The notes beneath the pieces were generated by a model. It saw only the letters and a program-made list of their open reading frames with translations. It did no database searches and was not told where the DNA came from. Below, in pieces: positions 1-6,185 of a DNA stretch of 11,946 nucleotides. The DNA is taken from the NCBI GenBank assembly GCA_948469295.1, contig CAOKLK010000005.1, positions 1-11,946 on the forward strand. Reading direction: 5' to 3'. Position 1 is the stretch's first letter, and each line of letters begins with the position of its first letter. Source of the stretch: an uncultured Mycoplasmatota bacterium (GTDB lineage Bacteria; Bacillota_I; Bacilli_A; RF39; UBA660). The position numbers and the translations under genes are program-made.

Positions 1-1496
1 CAGCAATTGCTTATACTTCTGCTAAGCCACATATTGGTAATACTTATGAAATTGTTCTTGCAGATGCAATTGCCCGTTTTAAACGTTTGAAAGGTTATGA
101 TGTTTATTTTCAAACAGGTACAGATGAACATGGAGAAAAAATAGCTCAGAAAGCTTTAGAAAATGGCTTAACTCCTCAAGAATATTGTGATAATATTTCC
201 CGGGAAATAAAAAATATTTGGGATGTTATGAATACTTCTTATGATCGTTTTGTGCGTACGACGGATGCTCATCATGAAAAAGTAGTTGGGAGAATTTTTG
301 AAAAATTGTTTCAACAAGATGATATTTATCTTGGAAAGTATGAAGGATTATATTGTGTTCCATGTGAATCTTTTTTTACAGATAGTCAATTAATCGAAGG
401 AAAGTGTCCAGATTGTGGGAGAGAAGTAACAAATAAAAGTGAGGATGCTTATTTTTTTAGAATGTCTAAATATCAGAAAAAATTAGAAGATTATATTGAA
501 TCTCACCCAGATTTTATAGAACCAGAATCACGTAAGAATGAAATTTATAATAATTTTATTCAACCTGGTCTTCAAGATTTGTGTGTTTCGCGTACATCGT
601 TTGATTGGGGAGTAAAGGTTCCAATGGATCCAAAACATGTAGTTTATGTTTGGTTGGACGCACTTACAAACTATATTACAAATATTGGATATGATGTTGA
701 TTCTCAAACTGCTGAATTTCAAAAAATATGGCCAGCAGATTTGCATTTAATAGGGAAAGATATTATTCGTTTTCATATGATTTATTGGCCAATTTTCTTG
801 ATGGCACTTGATTTACCATTACCAAAGAAAATTTTTGGACATCCTTGGCTTTTGATGAATAATGATAAGATGAGTAAAAGTAAAGGAAATGTTATGTATG
901 CGGATGATTTAGTAGATAAATATGGTGTAGATGCAATTCGTTATTATGTTCTTCATGAAATTCCTTATGCGAATGATGGAAATATTACTGATGAGTTAAT
1001 CATAGAACGAATTAATGGAGATTTAGCTAATGTTTTAGGAAATCTTGTAAATCGTACTATTTCGATGGCCCAAAAATATTTTAATGGTTGTATTATAAAT
1101 AAAAATATATTGGATACGATGGATGTAGATTTTATTAATAATATTAATCAATTAGATGAATGTGTTTCTAAAAAAATGGATCATTTGGAAATTGGAAAAG
1201 CTATTGATGCAATTTTTGATGTTTTACGTAGAAGTAATAAATATATTGATGAAACAATGCCTTGGGTATTAGCAAAAGATGAAACAAAACAGGATCGTTT
1301 GCAAACTATTTTATATCATTTATTAGAAGCAATACGTGTTTGTGCTCTTTTCTTGAGTTCGTTTATGCCTGAGACAAGTGAAGAAATTTTGAAACAATTA
1401 AATATAAATGAGAGGACTTTAACGTATTTAGAACATTTGGAGTATCAAGTATTAGAACCTAAAGTATTATTTCAAAGAATTGCAGTAGAAAAATAG
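1..1496 (+). CDS. metG: Methionyl-tRNA synthetase, 5'-truncated by the window edge
   Basis: Charges tRNA-Met with methionine in the cytoplasm. The reading frame is open from base 3, giving 497 visible residues and no start in the window; a TTG at 87 is internal, because conserved synthetase sequence continues upstream of it. Visible landmarks are the class I HIGH-type motif, here PHIGN near the start of the visible protein, the GTDEHGEKI segment, a four-cysteine zinc knuckle (CVPC ... CPDC), the WLDAL segment and the KMSKSKGN loop. The anticodon-binding helical domain follows, and the protein ends just after VLFQRI, the counterpart of the PLFPRI segment near the end of the core enzyme. It therefore lacks the C-terminal tRNA-binding (Trbp111-like) domain present in the roughly 660-residue B. 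subtilis enzyme. The next gene, tatD, starts 8 bases after the stop, so the two are probably cotranscribed, as in B. subtilis (metS-yabD). Confidence 0.97.
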   Translation, partial: AIAYTSAKPHIGNTYEIVLADAIARFKRLKGYDVYFQTGTDEHGEKIAQKALENGLTPQEYCDNISREIKNIWDVMNTSYDRFVRTTDAHHEKVVGRIFEKLFQQDDIYLGKYEGLYCVPCESFFTDSQLIEGKCPDCGREVTNKSEDAYFFRMSKYQKKLEDYIESHPDFIEPESRKNEIYNNFIQPGLQDLCVSRTSFDWGVKVPMDPKHVVYVWLDALTNYITNIGYDVDSQTAEFQKIWPADLHLIGKDIIRFHMIYWPIFLMALDLPLPKKIFGHPWLLMNNDKMSKSKGNVMYADDLVDKYGVDAIRYYVLHEIPYANDGNITDELIIERINGDLANVLGNLVNRTISMAQKYFNGCIINKNILDTMDVDFINNINQLDECVSKKMDHLEIGKAIDAIFDVLRRSNKYIDETMPWVLAKDETKQDRLQTILYHLLEAIRVCALFLSSFMPETSEEILKQLNINERTLTYLEHLEYQVLEPKVLFQRIAVEK

Positions 1497-1504
1497 AGGT
1501 TTTT

Positions 1505-2260
1505 ATGAATTTTTGGGATACACATTGTCATTTATATGAAGAATATTATGAAAATATTGAGAAAGTGATTGAGGAGTCTAAATTATTTGGTGTAACAAAT
1601 TTTATAGTGAGTGGTTGTGATGCAAAAAGTAATGCAGAAGTACTTTCTATATTATCTCGCTTTTCTTTTTGTTATGGTGTACTAGGGATTCATCCAGAGG
1701 AAGTTTTACAATATGAATCTAAAGATTTAGAATTGTTGGAAAAAAGTTTGAATAATAAGAAAATTTTAGGAATTGGAGAGATTGGTTTAGATTATCATTA
1801 CACTAAAGAAAATAAAGAGGAACAAAAACAATTATTTGAACAACAATTAAAGTTAGCGGAACGATATCATTTGCCAGTTGTTATTCATTCTCGGGATGCA
1901 ACAGAAGATACTATTGAAATTTTAAAAAACTATTCCGTTCGTGGTGTGATACATTCTTTTTCTGGAAGTTTAGAGGTAGCAAAAACTTATATTGAAATGG
2001 GATATAAGTTAGGAATTAATGGAGTCATTACTTTCAAAAATTGTAAGTTGAAAGAAATTTTACCAGAAATTTTTCCTTACATTATATTGGAAACGGATAG
2101 TCCTTATTTGACTCCTCATCCTTTCCGAGGAACTCAAAATCATCCGAAATATATTTATAATATTGCTGAATTTATTGCGAAGGAAATGCAAATTTCTTTA
2201 AGTCAAGTAGAAAAAGTTACCAATGATAATATCTTTGAGGTTTTTGACAAAATAGAGTAA
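1505..2260 (+). CDS. tatD: TatD family metal-dependent hydrolase/DNase
   Basis: Cytoplasmic TIM-barrel metallohydrolase of the TatD (YabD/YcfH) family; members have 3'-5' exonuclease or DNase activity and are linked to DNA repair, but the true substrate of this copy cannot be read from sequence. All metal ligands are visible: H7 and H9 in DTHCHL, E92 in GIGEIGLDYHY, H128 in VIHSRDA, H150 in GVIHSFSG and D198 in ETDSPYLTPHP. The 251-residue length is normal for the family. The start is an ATG preceded by AGAGGT overlapping the metG stop region. It lies directly behind metG, the same order as metS-yabD in B. subtilis. Its last codons contain the promoter of the next gene. Confidence 0.96.
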   Translation: MNFWDTHCHLYEEYYENIEKVIEESKLFGVTNFIVSGCDAKSNAEVLSILSRFSFCYGVLGIHPEEVLQYESKDLELLEKSLNNKKILGIGEIGLDYHYTKENKEEQKQLFEQQLKLAERYHLPVVIHSRDATEDTIEILKNYSVRGVIHSFSGSLEVAKTYIEMGYKLGINGVITFKNCKLKEILPEIFPYIILETDSPYLTPHPFRGTQNHPKYIYNIAEFIAKEMQISLSQVEKVTNDNIFEVFDKIE

Positions 2261-2272
2261 TTGTGGTACGAT
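2244..2272 (+). promoter_or_regulatory. SigmaA-type promoter of the 3D-domain gene
   Basis: TTGACA (2244-2249), a 17-base spacer, then TACGAT (2267-2272) preceded by TG at 2264-2265 (extended -10). It lies inside the last codons of tatD and points at the gene starting at 2299. The match is nearly consensus, so the 3D gene is probably expressed separately from metG-tatD. Confidence 0.8.
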
Positions 2273-2298
2273 ATTTTCATGATTTGAGGTGAAAAGTT

Positions 2299-2844
2299 TT
2301 GGGGTTTTTACGTAAAATAAAGGCATCCCAAATGATTCGTGCTTGTATTATTGTAATCATGTTGTTTGTAGCAAAATCGAGTTGTAATTCTTTTGAACTA
2401 CGTACTACAAGCGATGCCACTAATCGAACGATTAATTTATCAACGATGGCTATGAAATTAGAAGAAGATATTCGAAATGATCTTTATAGTGCAAAAGATA
2501 CTTATACTGGAGATTTAACAGGTTATAATGCAGATTGTCCTTTGTGTGGAGGAACACTTTCTTGTAAACCTAGTTATTATATTAAAGATGGAACGGATAC
2601 GTATCCAGATCCTGTTTATGGGACTGTTCGAATTGTTGCTTCCAGCAAAAATTTGCCATGTGGAACTATTGTAAGATTTGGGCTATCTTCATTATCTCAG
2701 GATCCAATTATTGCAATTGTTTTGGATCGAGGTGTTCTCGGCAATGATTTGGATTTGTTAACTCCAAATGAATATTTTGCTCGTCATTATGTTGGAAGAA
2801 AATCTATTACTTATGATATTTTAAGACAAGGTTGGTCAAACTAA
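2299..2844 (+). CDS. Secreted or membrane-anchored 3D-domain protein (positional counterpart of YabE)
   Basis: A 181-residue protein with a hydrophobic N-terminal segment (about residues 13-25, after KIKASQMIR) that acts as signal or anchor, and a C-terminal 3D (Asp-Asp-Asp) domain from about residue 72. This fold is shared with YabE/YocH-type cell-wall proteins and the MltA lytic transglycosylase barrel. Visible domain parts are GTVRIVASSKNLPCGTIV (about 108-125), AIVLDRG (D143) and GNDLDLL (D152). The first of the three aspartates is Ser115 here. Cysteines C80, C83, C89 and C121 cluster around the domain start. The G5 and DUF348 repeats of B. subtilis YabE are absent. The start is TTG, supported by GAGGTG seven bases upstream. 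It lies between tatD and rsmA, exactly where yabE lies in B. subtilis, with its own promoter and terminator. A role in peptidoglycan remodelling is inferred from the family only. Confidence 0.8.
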   Translation: MGFLRKIKASQMIRACIIVIMLFVAKSSCNSFELRTTSDATNRTINLSTMAMKLEEDIRNDLYSAKDTYTGDLTGYNADCPLCGGTLSCKPSYYIKDGTDTYPDPVYGTVRIVASSKNLPCGTIVRFGLSSLSQDPIIAIVLDRGVLGNDLDLLTPNEYFARHYVGRKSITYDILRQGWSN

Positions 2845-2857
2845 TCTTGTTTTTTTA
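2825..2857 (+). terminator. Intrinsic terminator overlapping the stop codon of the 3D gene
   Basis: CAAGGTTGG (2827-2835), loop TCAAA, CTAATCTTG (2841-2849) forms a 9-bp stem with two G-U pairs, followed directly by eight T. The TAA stop (2842-2844) sits in the 3' arm. The flanking A/T bases extend the stem. Confidence 0.75.
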
Positions 2858-2875
2858 TTGTTTTTTTGATACGGT
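2847..2875 (+). promoter_or_regulatory. Possible SigmaA-type promoter of rsmA
   Basis: TTGTTT (2847-2852), 17 bases, then TACGGT (2870-2875) preceded by TG at 2867-2868. The -35 overlaps the T-tract of the terminator upstream, so the match may be partly fortuitous. A promoter is expected here because the terminator would block read-through into rsmA. Confidence 0.45.
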
Positions 2876-2890
2876 TAGGATGGTGATTTC

Positions 2891-3661
2891 ATGGAAATTT
2901 CTGCAAAAAAAAGTTTAGGACAAAATTTTTTAAAAGATGAACAAGTGTTACAAAACATAGCTCAGACAATTTCTCCTGATTTGAATGATCTAATTTTGGA
3001 AATTGGTCCAGGACAGGGAGCATTAACGAAACACCTTCTTTTAAAAGGATGTCATTATTTGGGATATGAAATAGATAAAAGAATGATTTCCATTCTTAAA
3101 AATATTACCTCTAATGTAATTTTTGATGATTTTTTAAGTCGAGATTTATCTTTAGATTTAAAAGATATTGTTTATCAAAATCTTTATGTAGTTGCGAATA
3201 TTCCATATTATATAACAACTCCTATTATTGAACATTTGATTTCATCTCAATTAAATTTTGAAAAGATTGTATTACTTGTTCAAAAAGAAGTGGCAGAACG
3301 TTTTTGTGCAGAAGTGCATTCTAAACAATATGGATTTTTTACAGTTTATTTAAATTATTATTTCTCTGTTTCTAAACTATTTGAGGTATCTAGAAATTGT
3401 TTTCAACCAGTACCTAATGTAGATAGTGCAGTTGTTTGCTTTGAAAAAAAAGATACCCCTGTTATTGATACTAAAAAATATTTTTCATTTTTGAAAATTT
3501 GTTTTGGTAATAAAAGAAAAACTTTGAAAAATAATTTAAAATCTTATGACTGGGATAAAATAGAGAAGTTTCTAGAATCGGAAAGTTTGTCAACGAATGT
3601 TCGAGCGGAAGAAATTAGTTCACAGCAATTTTTAAAGTTATTTGAAGTATTGAATTCGTAA
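2891..3661 (+). CDS. rsmA: 16S rRNA (adenine(1518)-N6/adenine(1519)-N6)-dimethyltransferase
   Basis: Uses S-adenosylmethionine to dimethylate two adjacent adenines in the 3'-terminal hairpin of 16S rRNA during small-subunit assembly (KsgA/RsmA). The 256-residue protein shows the family N-terminus KKSLGQNFLKD, the SAM-binding motif I EIGPGQG (37-43), the acidic loop after strand 2 (GYEIDKRM), and motif IV NIPY (103-106), which positions the target adenine. A C-terminal helical domain with KICFGNKRKTLKNN matches the usual RsmA ending. The ATG start has an AGGATGGTGA purine stretch upstream. In B. subtilis rnmV separates yabE from ksgA; it is absent here. rsmA is followed closely by yabG, as in B. 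subtilis. Confidence 0.97.
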   Translation: MEISAKKSLGQNFLKDEQVLQNIAQTISPDLNDLILEIGPGQGALTKHLLLKGCHYLGYEIDKRMISILKNITSNVIFDDFLSRDLSLDLKDIVYQNLYVVANIPYYITTPIIEHLISSQLNFEKIVLLVQKEVAERFCAEVHSKQYGFFTVYLNYYFSVSKLFEVSRNCFQPVPNVDSAVVCFEKKDTPVIDTKKYFSFLKICFGNKRKTLKNNLKSYDWDKIEKFLESESLSTNVRAEEISSQQFLKLFEVLNS

Positions 3662-3687
3662 TATTTCTTTTTTTTTTGTCATATATT
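3661..3687 (+). promoter_or_regulatory. SigmaE-like promoter of yabG
   Basis: ATATTT (3661-3666) and CATATATT (3680-3687) separated by 13 bases resemble the mother-cell SigmaE consensus (-35 ATATTT-like, -10 CATACAnT), with one mismatch in the -10. The -35 overlaps the rsmA stop codon. The arrangement is the same as that found before yabP. B. subtilis yabG is reported under SigmaK, whose -10 (CATAnnnTA) is related, so the sigma assignment is tentative. Confidence 0.55.
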
Positions 3688-3701
3688 GTATTGGTGATGT
3701 T

Positions 3702-4478
3702 GTGGAAATTAAAAAAGGTGCTTATGTTACTCGCAATAGTTATCAAAACGATACCATTTTTAAAGTTGTTAATATAAAGGGCAATGTTTGCTATTTAAAA
3801 GGTGTAGATGTTCGTTTGTATGCTGATAGTGTAATGGATGATTTAGTTTTGACAGTACTTCCAAAGGAAGAAGATGAAATTTCAGAAGAATCTTTGTTGG
3901 ATGATGAGAGTTTAATGCGAGGAGATTTTTTCTATTTACCTGGAAAAGTTCTACATATTGATGGAGATAGTGAGTATTTGGAAAGATGTCTTAAATTTTA
4001 TCGTAAAAATAAAGTTTTTGCTGTGGGGAAAAAAATTAGTGAAACTGATATAGCTTCAAAAATTCATATGATGTTATTAGAGTATCAACCAGATATAGTT
4101 ATTATTACAGGACATGATTCTTTTAAAAAAAATGGAGATATTCATGATTTAAGAAATTATAAGAATACTGAAAACTTTATTAAAGCCGTGAAGGAAGCTA
4201 GAAAGTTTGAAAAAAGTCATGAAAAATTAGTAATTATTGCAGGAGCATGTCAAAGTAATTATGAAGAGTTAATTAAAGCAGGTGCAAATTTTGCTTCTAG
4301 TCCAAAACGGGTGAATATTCATGCTTTGGATCCAGCTATTATTGCTTCTGTACTTGCTACTAGTGAACGTGATAAGCAAATAGATTTGGTAGAACTTCTT
4401 GATAAGACGAAATATGGAAAAGATGGAATGGGTGGTTTACGTTGTCATGGTTTGATGTATGTTGGCTATCCTAGATGA
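3702..4478 (+). CDS. yabG: Sporulation-specific cysteine protease YabG
   Basis: YabG cleaves spore coat proteins late in sporulation in the mother cell, enabling coat maturation and cross-linking. The match to the family is strong across the length: an N-terminal small beta domain (KKGAYVTRNSYQNDTIFKV), then PGKVLHIDGDSEYLERCL, the catalytic-region histidine in ITGHDS (H138), the cysteine in IAGACQSNYEELI (C183), and GANFASSPKRVNIHALDP. H138 and C183 correspond to the conserved His and Cys of YabG. At 258 residues it is shorter than the roughly 290-residue B. subtilis protein; the missing part is the charged stretch between the N-terminal domain and the HIDGD region, replaced here by a short acidic linker (about 55-72). 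The start is GTG with GGTGAT just upstream. It follows rsmA and precedes veg, the B. subtilis order. Confidence 0.95.
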   Translation: MEIKKGAYVTRNSYQNDTIFKVVNIKGNVCYLKGVDVRLYADSVMDDLVLTVLPKEEDEISEESLLDDESLMRGDFFYLPGKVLHIDGDSEYLERCLKFYRKNKVFAVGKKISETDIASKIHMMLLEYQPDIVIITGHDSFKKNGDIHDLRNYKNTENFIKAVKEARKFEKSHEKLVIIAGACQSNYEELIKAGANFASSPKRVNIHALDPAIIASVLATSERDKQIDLVELLDKTKYGKDGMGGLRCHGLMYVGYPR

Positions 4479-4485
4479 AAGGGGA
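4478..4485 (+). promoter_or_regulatory. Ribosome binding site deciding the veg start
   Basis: AAAGGGGA lies seven bases before TTG at 4493. An in-frame ATG at 4475 overlaps the yabG stop (ATGA) but has no purine-rich site before it, so the TTG is preferred. Confidence 0.55.
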
Positions 4486-4492
4486 ATTGGTT

Positions 4493-4705
4493 TTGAATAT
4501 TGAGGTTGTTAAAGAGCAAATGAGAAAGCATTTAAATGAAAAAATAGAGGTATCTGTGTTTGGATTAAGAAATAAAACGGAGTATTTTATTGGAACTTTA
4601 TCGAAAATGTATCCCTATATTTTTACTGTTTTAGTAAATGATACAGAAAAGAGTTTTAATTATGTGGATGTGATTACTGGTGAAGTTCAAGTAAAGTATT
4701 TGTAA
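4493..4705 (+). CDS. veg: Veg family protein
   Basis: Small protein of the Veg family; in B. subtilis veg is a strongly expressed gene next to yabG and has been linked to biofilm matrix gene expression, though its molecular action is not settled. From TTG at 4493 the product is 70 residues; from ATG at 4475, overlapping the yabG stop, it is 76. The shorter form is favoured because AAAGGGGA sits at ideal distance before the TTG, and because the family begins close to the segment seen here as VVKEQMRKHLNEKIEV. The later GTLSKMYPYIFTVLV fits the family segment with TYPSVFVI, and the end FNYVDVITGEVQVKY fits SYADILTETVEL. It follows yabG without a visible promoter of its own, so it probably shares the yabG transcript. 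In B. subtilis veg has its own strong promoter. Confidence 0.85.
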   Translation: MNIEVVKEQMRKHLNEKIEVSVFGLRNKTEYFIGTLSKMYPYIFTVLVNDTEKSFNYVDVITGEVQVKYL

Positions 4706-4711
4706 AAGCTA

Positions 4712-4740
4712 TTGATTTCGAGTGATTATTGCTATATGAT
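4712..4740 (+). promoter_or_regulatory. SigmaA-type promoter of spoVG
   Basis: TTGATT (4712-4717), 17-base spacer, TATGAT (4735-4740). The spoVG ATG follows about 38 bases later with a strong AGAAGGAG site (4764-4771). In B. subtilis spoVG is a SigmaH gene, but no SigmaH-type AGGA...GAAT pair is seen here. Confidence 0.7.
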
Positions 4741-4778
4741 ATATTTGAGTTTATAAGAACTTTAGAAGGAGTGTAACT

Positions 4779-5045
4779 ATGAAAATTACATCAGTTAGCG
4801 TTCGTAAAATTGAAAAAGAAGGCTCTAGAATGAAAGGGATAGCATCTGTTCTTATTGATGATTCGTTTGCTATTCATGATATTCGTATTATTGAAGGAGA
4901 TAATGGGTTATTTATTGCAATGCCTAGCAGAAAGACTGCTACTGGTGATTATAGAGATATAGCTCATCCAATTAATCCTGATGTACGTAAAATGTTTGAA
5001 GAAGCTATTTTTGCTGAATATAATAAAAGTGAAGAAGCTGAATAA
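4779..5045 (+). CDS. spoVG: RNA/DNA-binding regulator SpoVG
   Basis: SpoVG is a small nucleic-acid-binding regulator found in Bacillota and some other groups; it affects sporulation and septation timing, and capsule or virulence genes in other species. The 88-residue product matches the family nearly end to end: MKITSVSVRKI at the N-terminus, KGIASVLIDDSFAIHDIRII (about 19-38), GLFIAMPSRKT (about 43-53) and DIAHPINPDVR (about 60-70), followed by a short variable acidic tail. The ATG is preceded by AGAAGGAG with seven-base spacing, the strongest ribosome binding site of this block. It has its own promoter and terminator, so it is a single-gene transcript. In B. subtilis purR and other genes lie between veg and spoVG; here the two are adjacent. 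Confidence 0.97.
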   Translation: MKITSVSVRKIEKEGSRMKGIASVLIDDSFAIHDIRIIEGDNGLFIAMPSRKTATGDYRDIAHPINPDVRKMFEEAIFAEYNKSEEAE

Positions 5046-5057
5046 GATATTTTGCCT

Positions 5058-5083
5058 AAACTAGTTTCATAACTAGTTTTTTT
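5058..5083 (+). terminator. Intrinsic terminator of spoVG
   Basis: AAACTAGTT (5058-5066), loop TCAT, AACTAGTTT (5071-5079): a perfect 9-bp stem with further T residues after it, 12 bases downstream of the stop. Confidence 0.85.
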
Positions 5084-5084
5084 C

Positions 5085-5111
5085 ATATTTAAATTTCTTT
5101 TTACATATAGT
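5085..5111 (+). promoter_or_regulatory. SigmaE-like promoter of yabP-yabQ
   Basis: ATATTT (5085-5090), 13 bases, CATATAGT (5104-5111), against the SigmaE consensus CATACAnT at -10 (one mismatch). B. subtilis yabPQ is a SigmaE operon, so the assignment fits. The predicted transcript start would lie only a few bases before the AGGAGG site (5117-5122). Confidence 0.65.
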
Positions 5112-5130
5112 TTGGTAGGAGGAAATAAAA

Positions 5131-5421
5131 GTGGATAAAAATATCGAAGAAATTATTACTAGTAATCATGAAGTAAAAATAATGGATCGTAGACAAATCT
5201 ATTTAACTGGTATAAAAAAAATAAGTAGTTTTGATCATGAAGAGTTTTTATTAGAAACTACAATGGGTATCTTACTTTTAAAGGGGGAAGGGTTAGAAAT
5301 ATTAAGATTGGATACTCATGATGGAAATGTTCGAATTAAAGGGAAAATAAATAGTTTTAATTATTTAGAAAATAAGGAAAAGGCAAAAGAAGAATCTATC
5401 TTTGCTAAGTTATTTAAATAA
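5131..5421 (+). CDS. yabP: Sporulation protein YabP
   Basis: YabP is a mother-cell protein of the YabP/YqfC family made during engulfment; mutants in B. subtilis are blocked around the cortex stage, but its biochemical job is unknown. The 96-residue product follows the family closely: NHEVKIMDRRQIYLTGIKK (12-30), SSFDHEEFLLETTMG (32-46), a beta-rich stretch with LLLKGEGLEI, then GKINSFNYLE (71-80) and a C-terminal FAKLFK. The start is GTG with a strong AGGAGG eight bases upstream. The stop overlaps the yabQ start by one base (TAATG), giving translational coupling. A SigmaE-like promoter lies directly upstream, behind the spoVG terminator. Confidence 0.95.
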   Translation: MDKNIEEIITSNHEVKIMDRRQIYLTGIKKISSFDHEEFLLETTMGILLLKGEGLEILRLDTHDGNVRIKGKINSFNYLENKEKAKEESIFAKLFK

Positions 5422-5735
5422 TGAATAATTCTATTCAATTATTATCTTTTTTATTATCTTTTTTGTTTGGTATTTGTTTTTCCTTTGCAAGTCATTATCA
5501 TTATGAAATGGTATCTCATTTAAAAAAAGTTCCTCGTTATGTTTTAACTTTTTTGTTTATTTTAGATGTTTCGCTATTTTATGTTTTAATTATGTATTAT
5601 TTAAATAATGGTGTTATCCATATTTATTTTGTTATAGTTACGTTGGTTGGTTATTGTTTGGAAGGAAAAATTACTTCTTTGATTAAAAAACGCTTCAAAT
5701 TATTTAATTTTTCTAAGAAATTATTTCCTAAATAA
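5421..5735 (+). CDS. yabQ: Sporulation membrane protein YabQ
   Basis: YabQ is a mother-cell membrane protein needed for spore cortex formation in B. subtilis, localised to the membranes around the forespore. This 104-residue version has three hydrophobic segments, at about 5-24 (LLSFLLSFLFGICFSFA region), 41-61 (VLTFLFILDVSLFYVLIMYY) and 66-80, followed by a basic tail rich in Lys and Phe. It is about half the length of B. subtilis YabQ and keeps only the membrane part. The identification rests on the topology and on its position: the ATG shares one base with the yabP stop, as expected for the yabPQ operon, and divIC follows, as in B. subtilis. Confidence 0.85.
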   Translation: MNNSIQLLSFLLSFLFGICFSFASHYHYEMVSHLKKVPRYVLTFLFILDVSLFYVLIMYYLNNGVIHIYFVIVTLVGYCLEGKITSLIKKRFKLFNFSKKLFPK

Positions 5736-5768
5736 TATATCAATAAATTGTAAAGTTTTGTCATCTCA

Positions 5769-5797
5769 TTGAAAGATTGAAATTTTCGTGGTATAAT
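5769..5797 (+). promoter_or_regulatory. SigmaA promoter of divIC
   Basis: TTGAAA (5769-5774), 17 bases, TATAAT (5792-5797), with TG at 5789-5790 making an extended -10. This is near consensus and separates divIC from the sporulation operon upstream. Confidence 0.85.
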
Positions 5798-5818
5798 TCG
5801 AAATAATAAGGTGATAGA

Positions 5819-6127
5819 ATGAAAAGAAGGGTATCTACAAAAAAATTTGCAAAACGTCGTCTTTGTGTATTATTTTGTGTATTGGTTTTAGTTGTTAGTT
5901 ATTTTGTGGGTACTATTTTTCAAGATTGGGTACAAATTGTCTCTAATAAACAACAAATTTTGTCTTTAAATGAAAAGCATGAAGTATTGTTAAGTGAAGA
6001 GGAATCTTTAAAGTCTGAGGTTACTAAGTTACATGATGTAAATTATGTTGCCAGATATGCCCGAGAGAAATATATGTATTCTTTACCAAATGAAATTATT
6101 ATTAAAATTCCAAATTCTACAAATTAA
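5819..6127 (+). CDS. divIC: Septum formation initiator DivIC (FtsB-like)
   Basis: DivIC is a bitopic membrane protein of the divisome that pairs with FtsL and DivIB to activate septal cell-wall synthesis. The 102-residue product has the expected layout: a basic cytoplasmic N-terminus (MKRRVSTKKFAKRR), one membrane segment at about 16-34, a coiled coil at about 42-70 (SLNEKHEVLLSEEESLKSEV), and the DivIC/FtsB C-terminal signature DVNYVARYAREKYMYSLPNE (73-92). The ATG has AAGGTGAT just upstream and its own strong promoter. It follows yabQ, as in B. subtilis, where yabR and spoIIE come next; here the gene order switches to the ecfA-truA neighbourhood instead. Confidence 0.93.
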   Translation: MKRRVSTKKFAKRRLCVLFCVLVLVVSYFVGTIFQDWVQIVSNKQQILSLNEKHEVLLSEEESLKSEVTKLHDVNYVARYAREKYMYSLPNEIIIKIPNSTN

Positions 6128-6185
6128 GTGAATAAATCTTTCTTTTTTTTCTCTTTTCTATTAGAATATATGCTGAAGTGATGTT

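Noticed and set aside
87..89. TTG as the metG start codon
   Set aside because: The HIGH-type motif and following conserved residues are encoded upstream of it, so the real start lies outside the window.
528..746. Minus-strand open stretch inside metG
   Set aside because: It lies fully inside a gene with clear synthetase motifs, has no ribosome binding site and gives a low-complexity protein. It is an antisense shadow.
6139..6167. Possible promoter TTTCTT-17-TAGAAT before the EcfA1-like gene
   Set aside because: The -35 match is poor in a T-rich tract; it is too weak to list, although no other promoter for this operon was seen.
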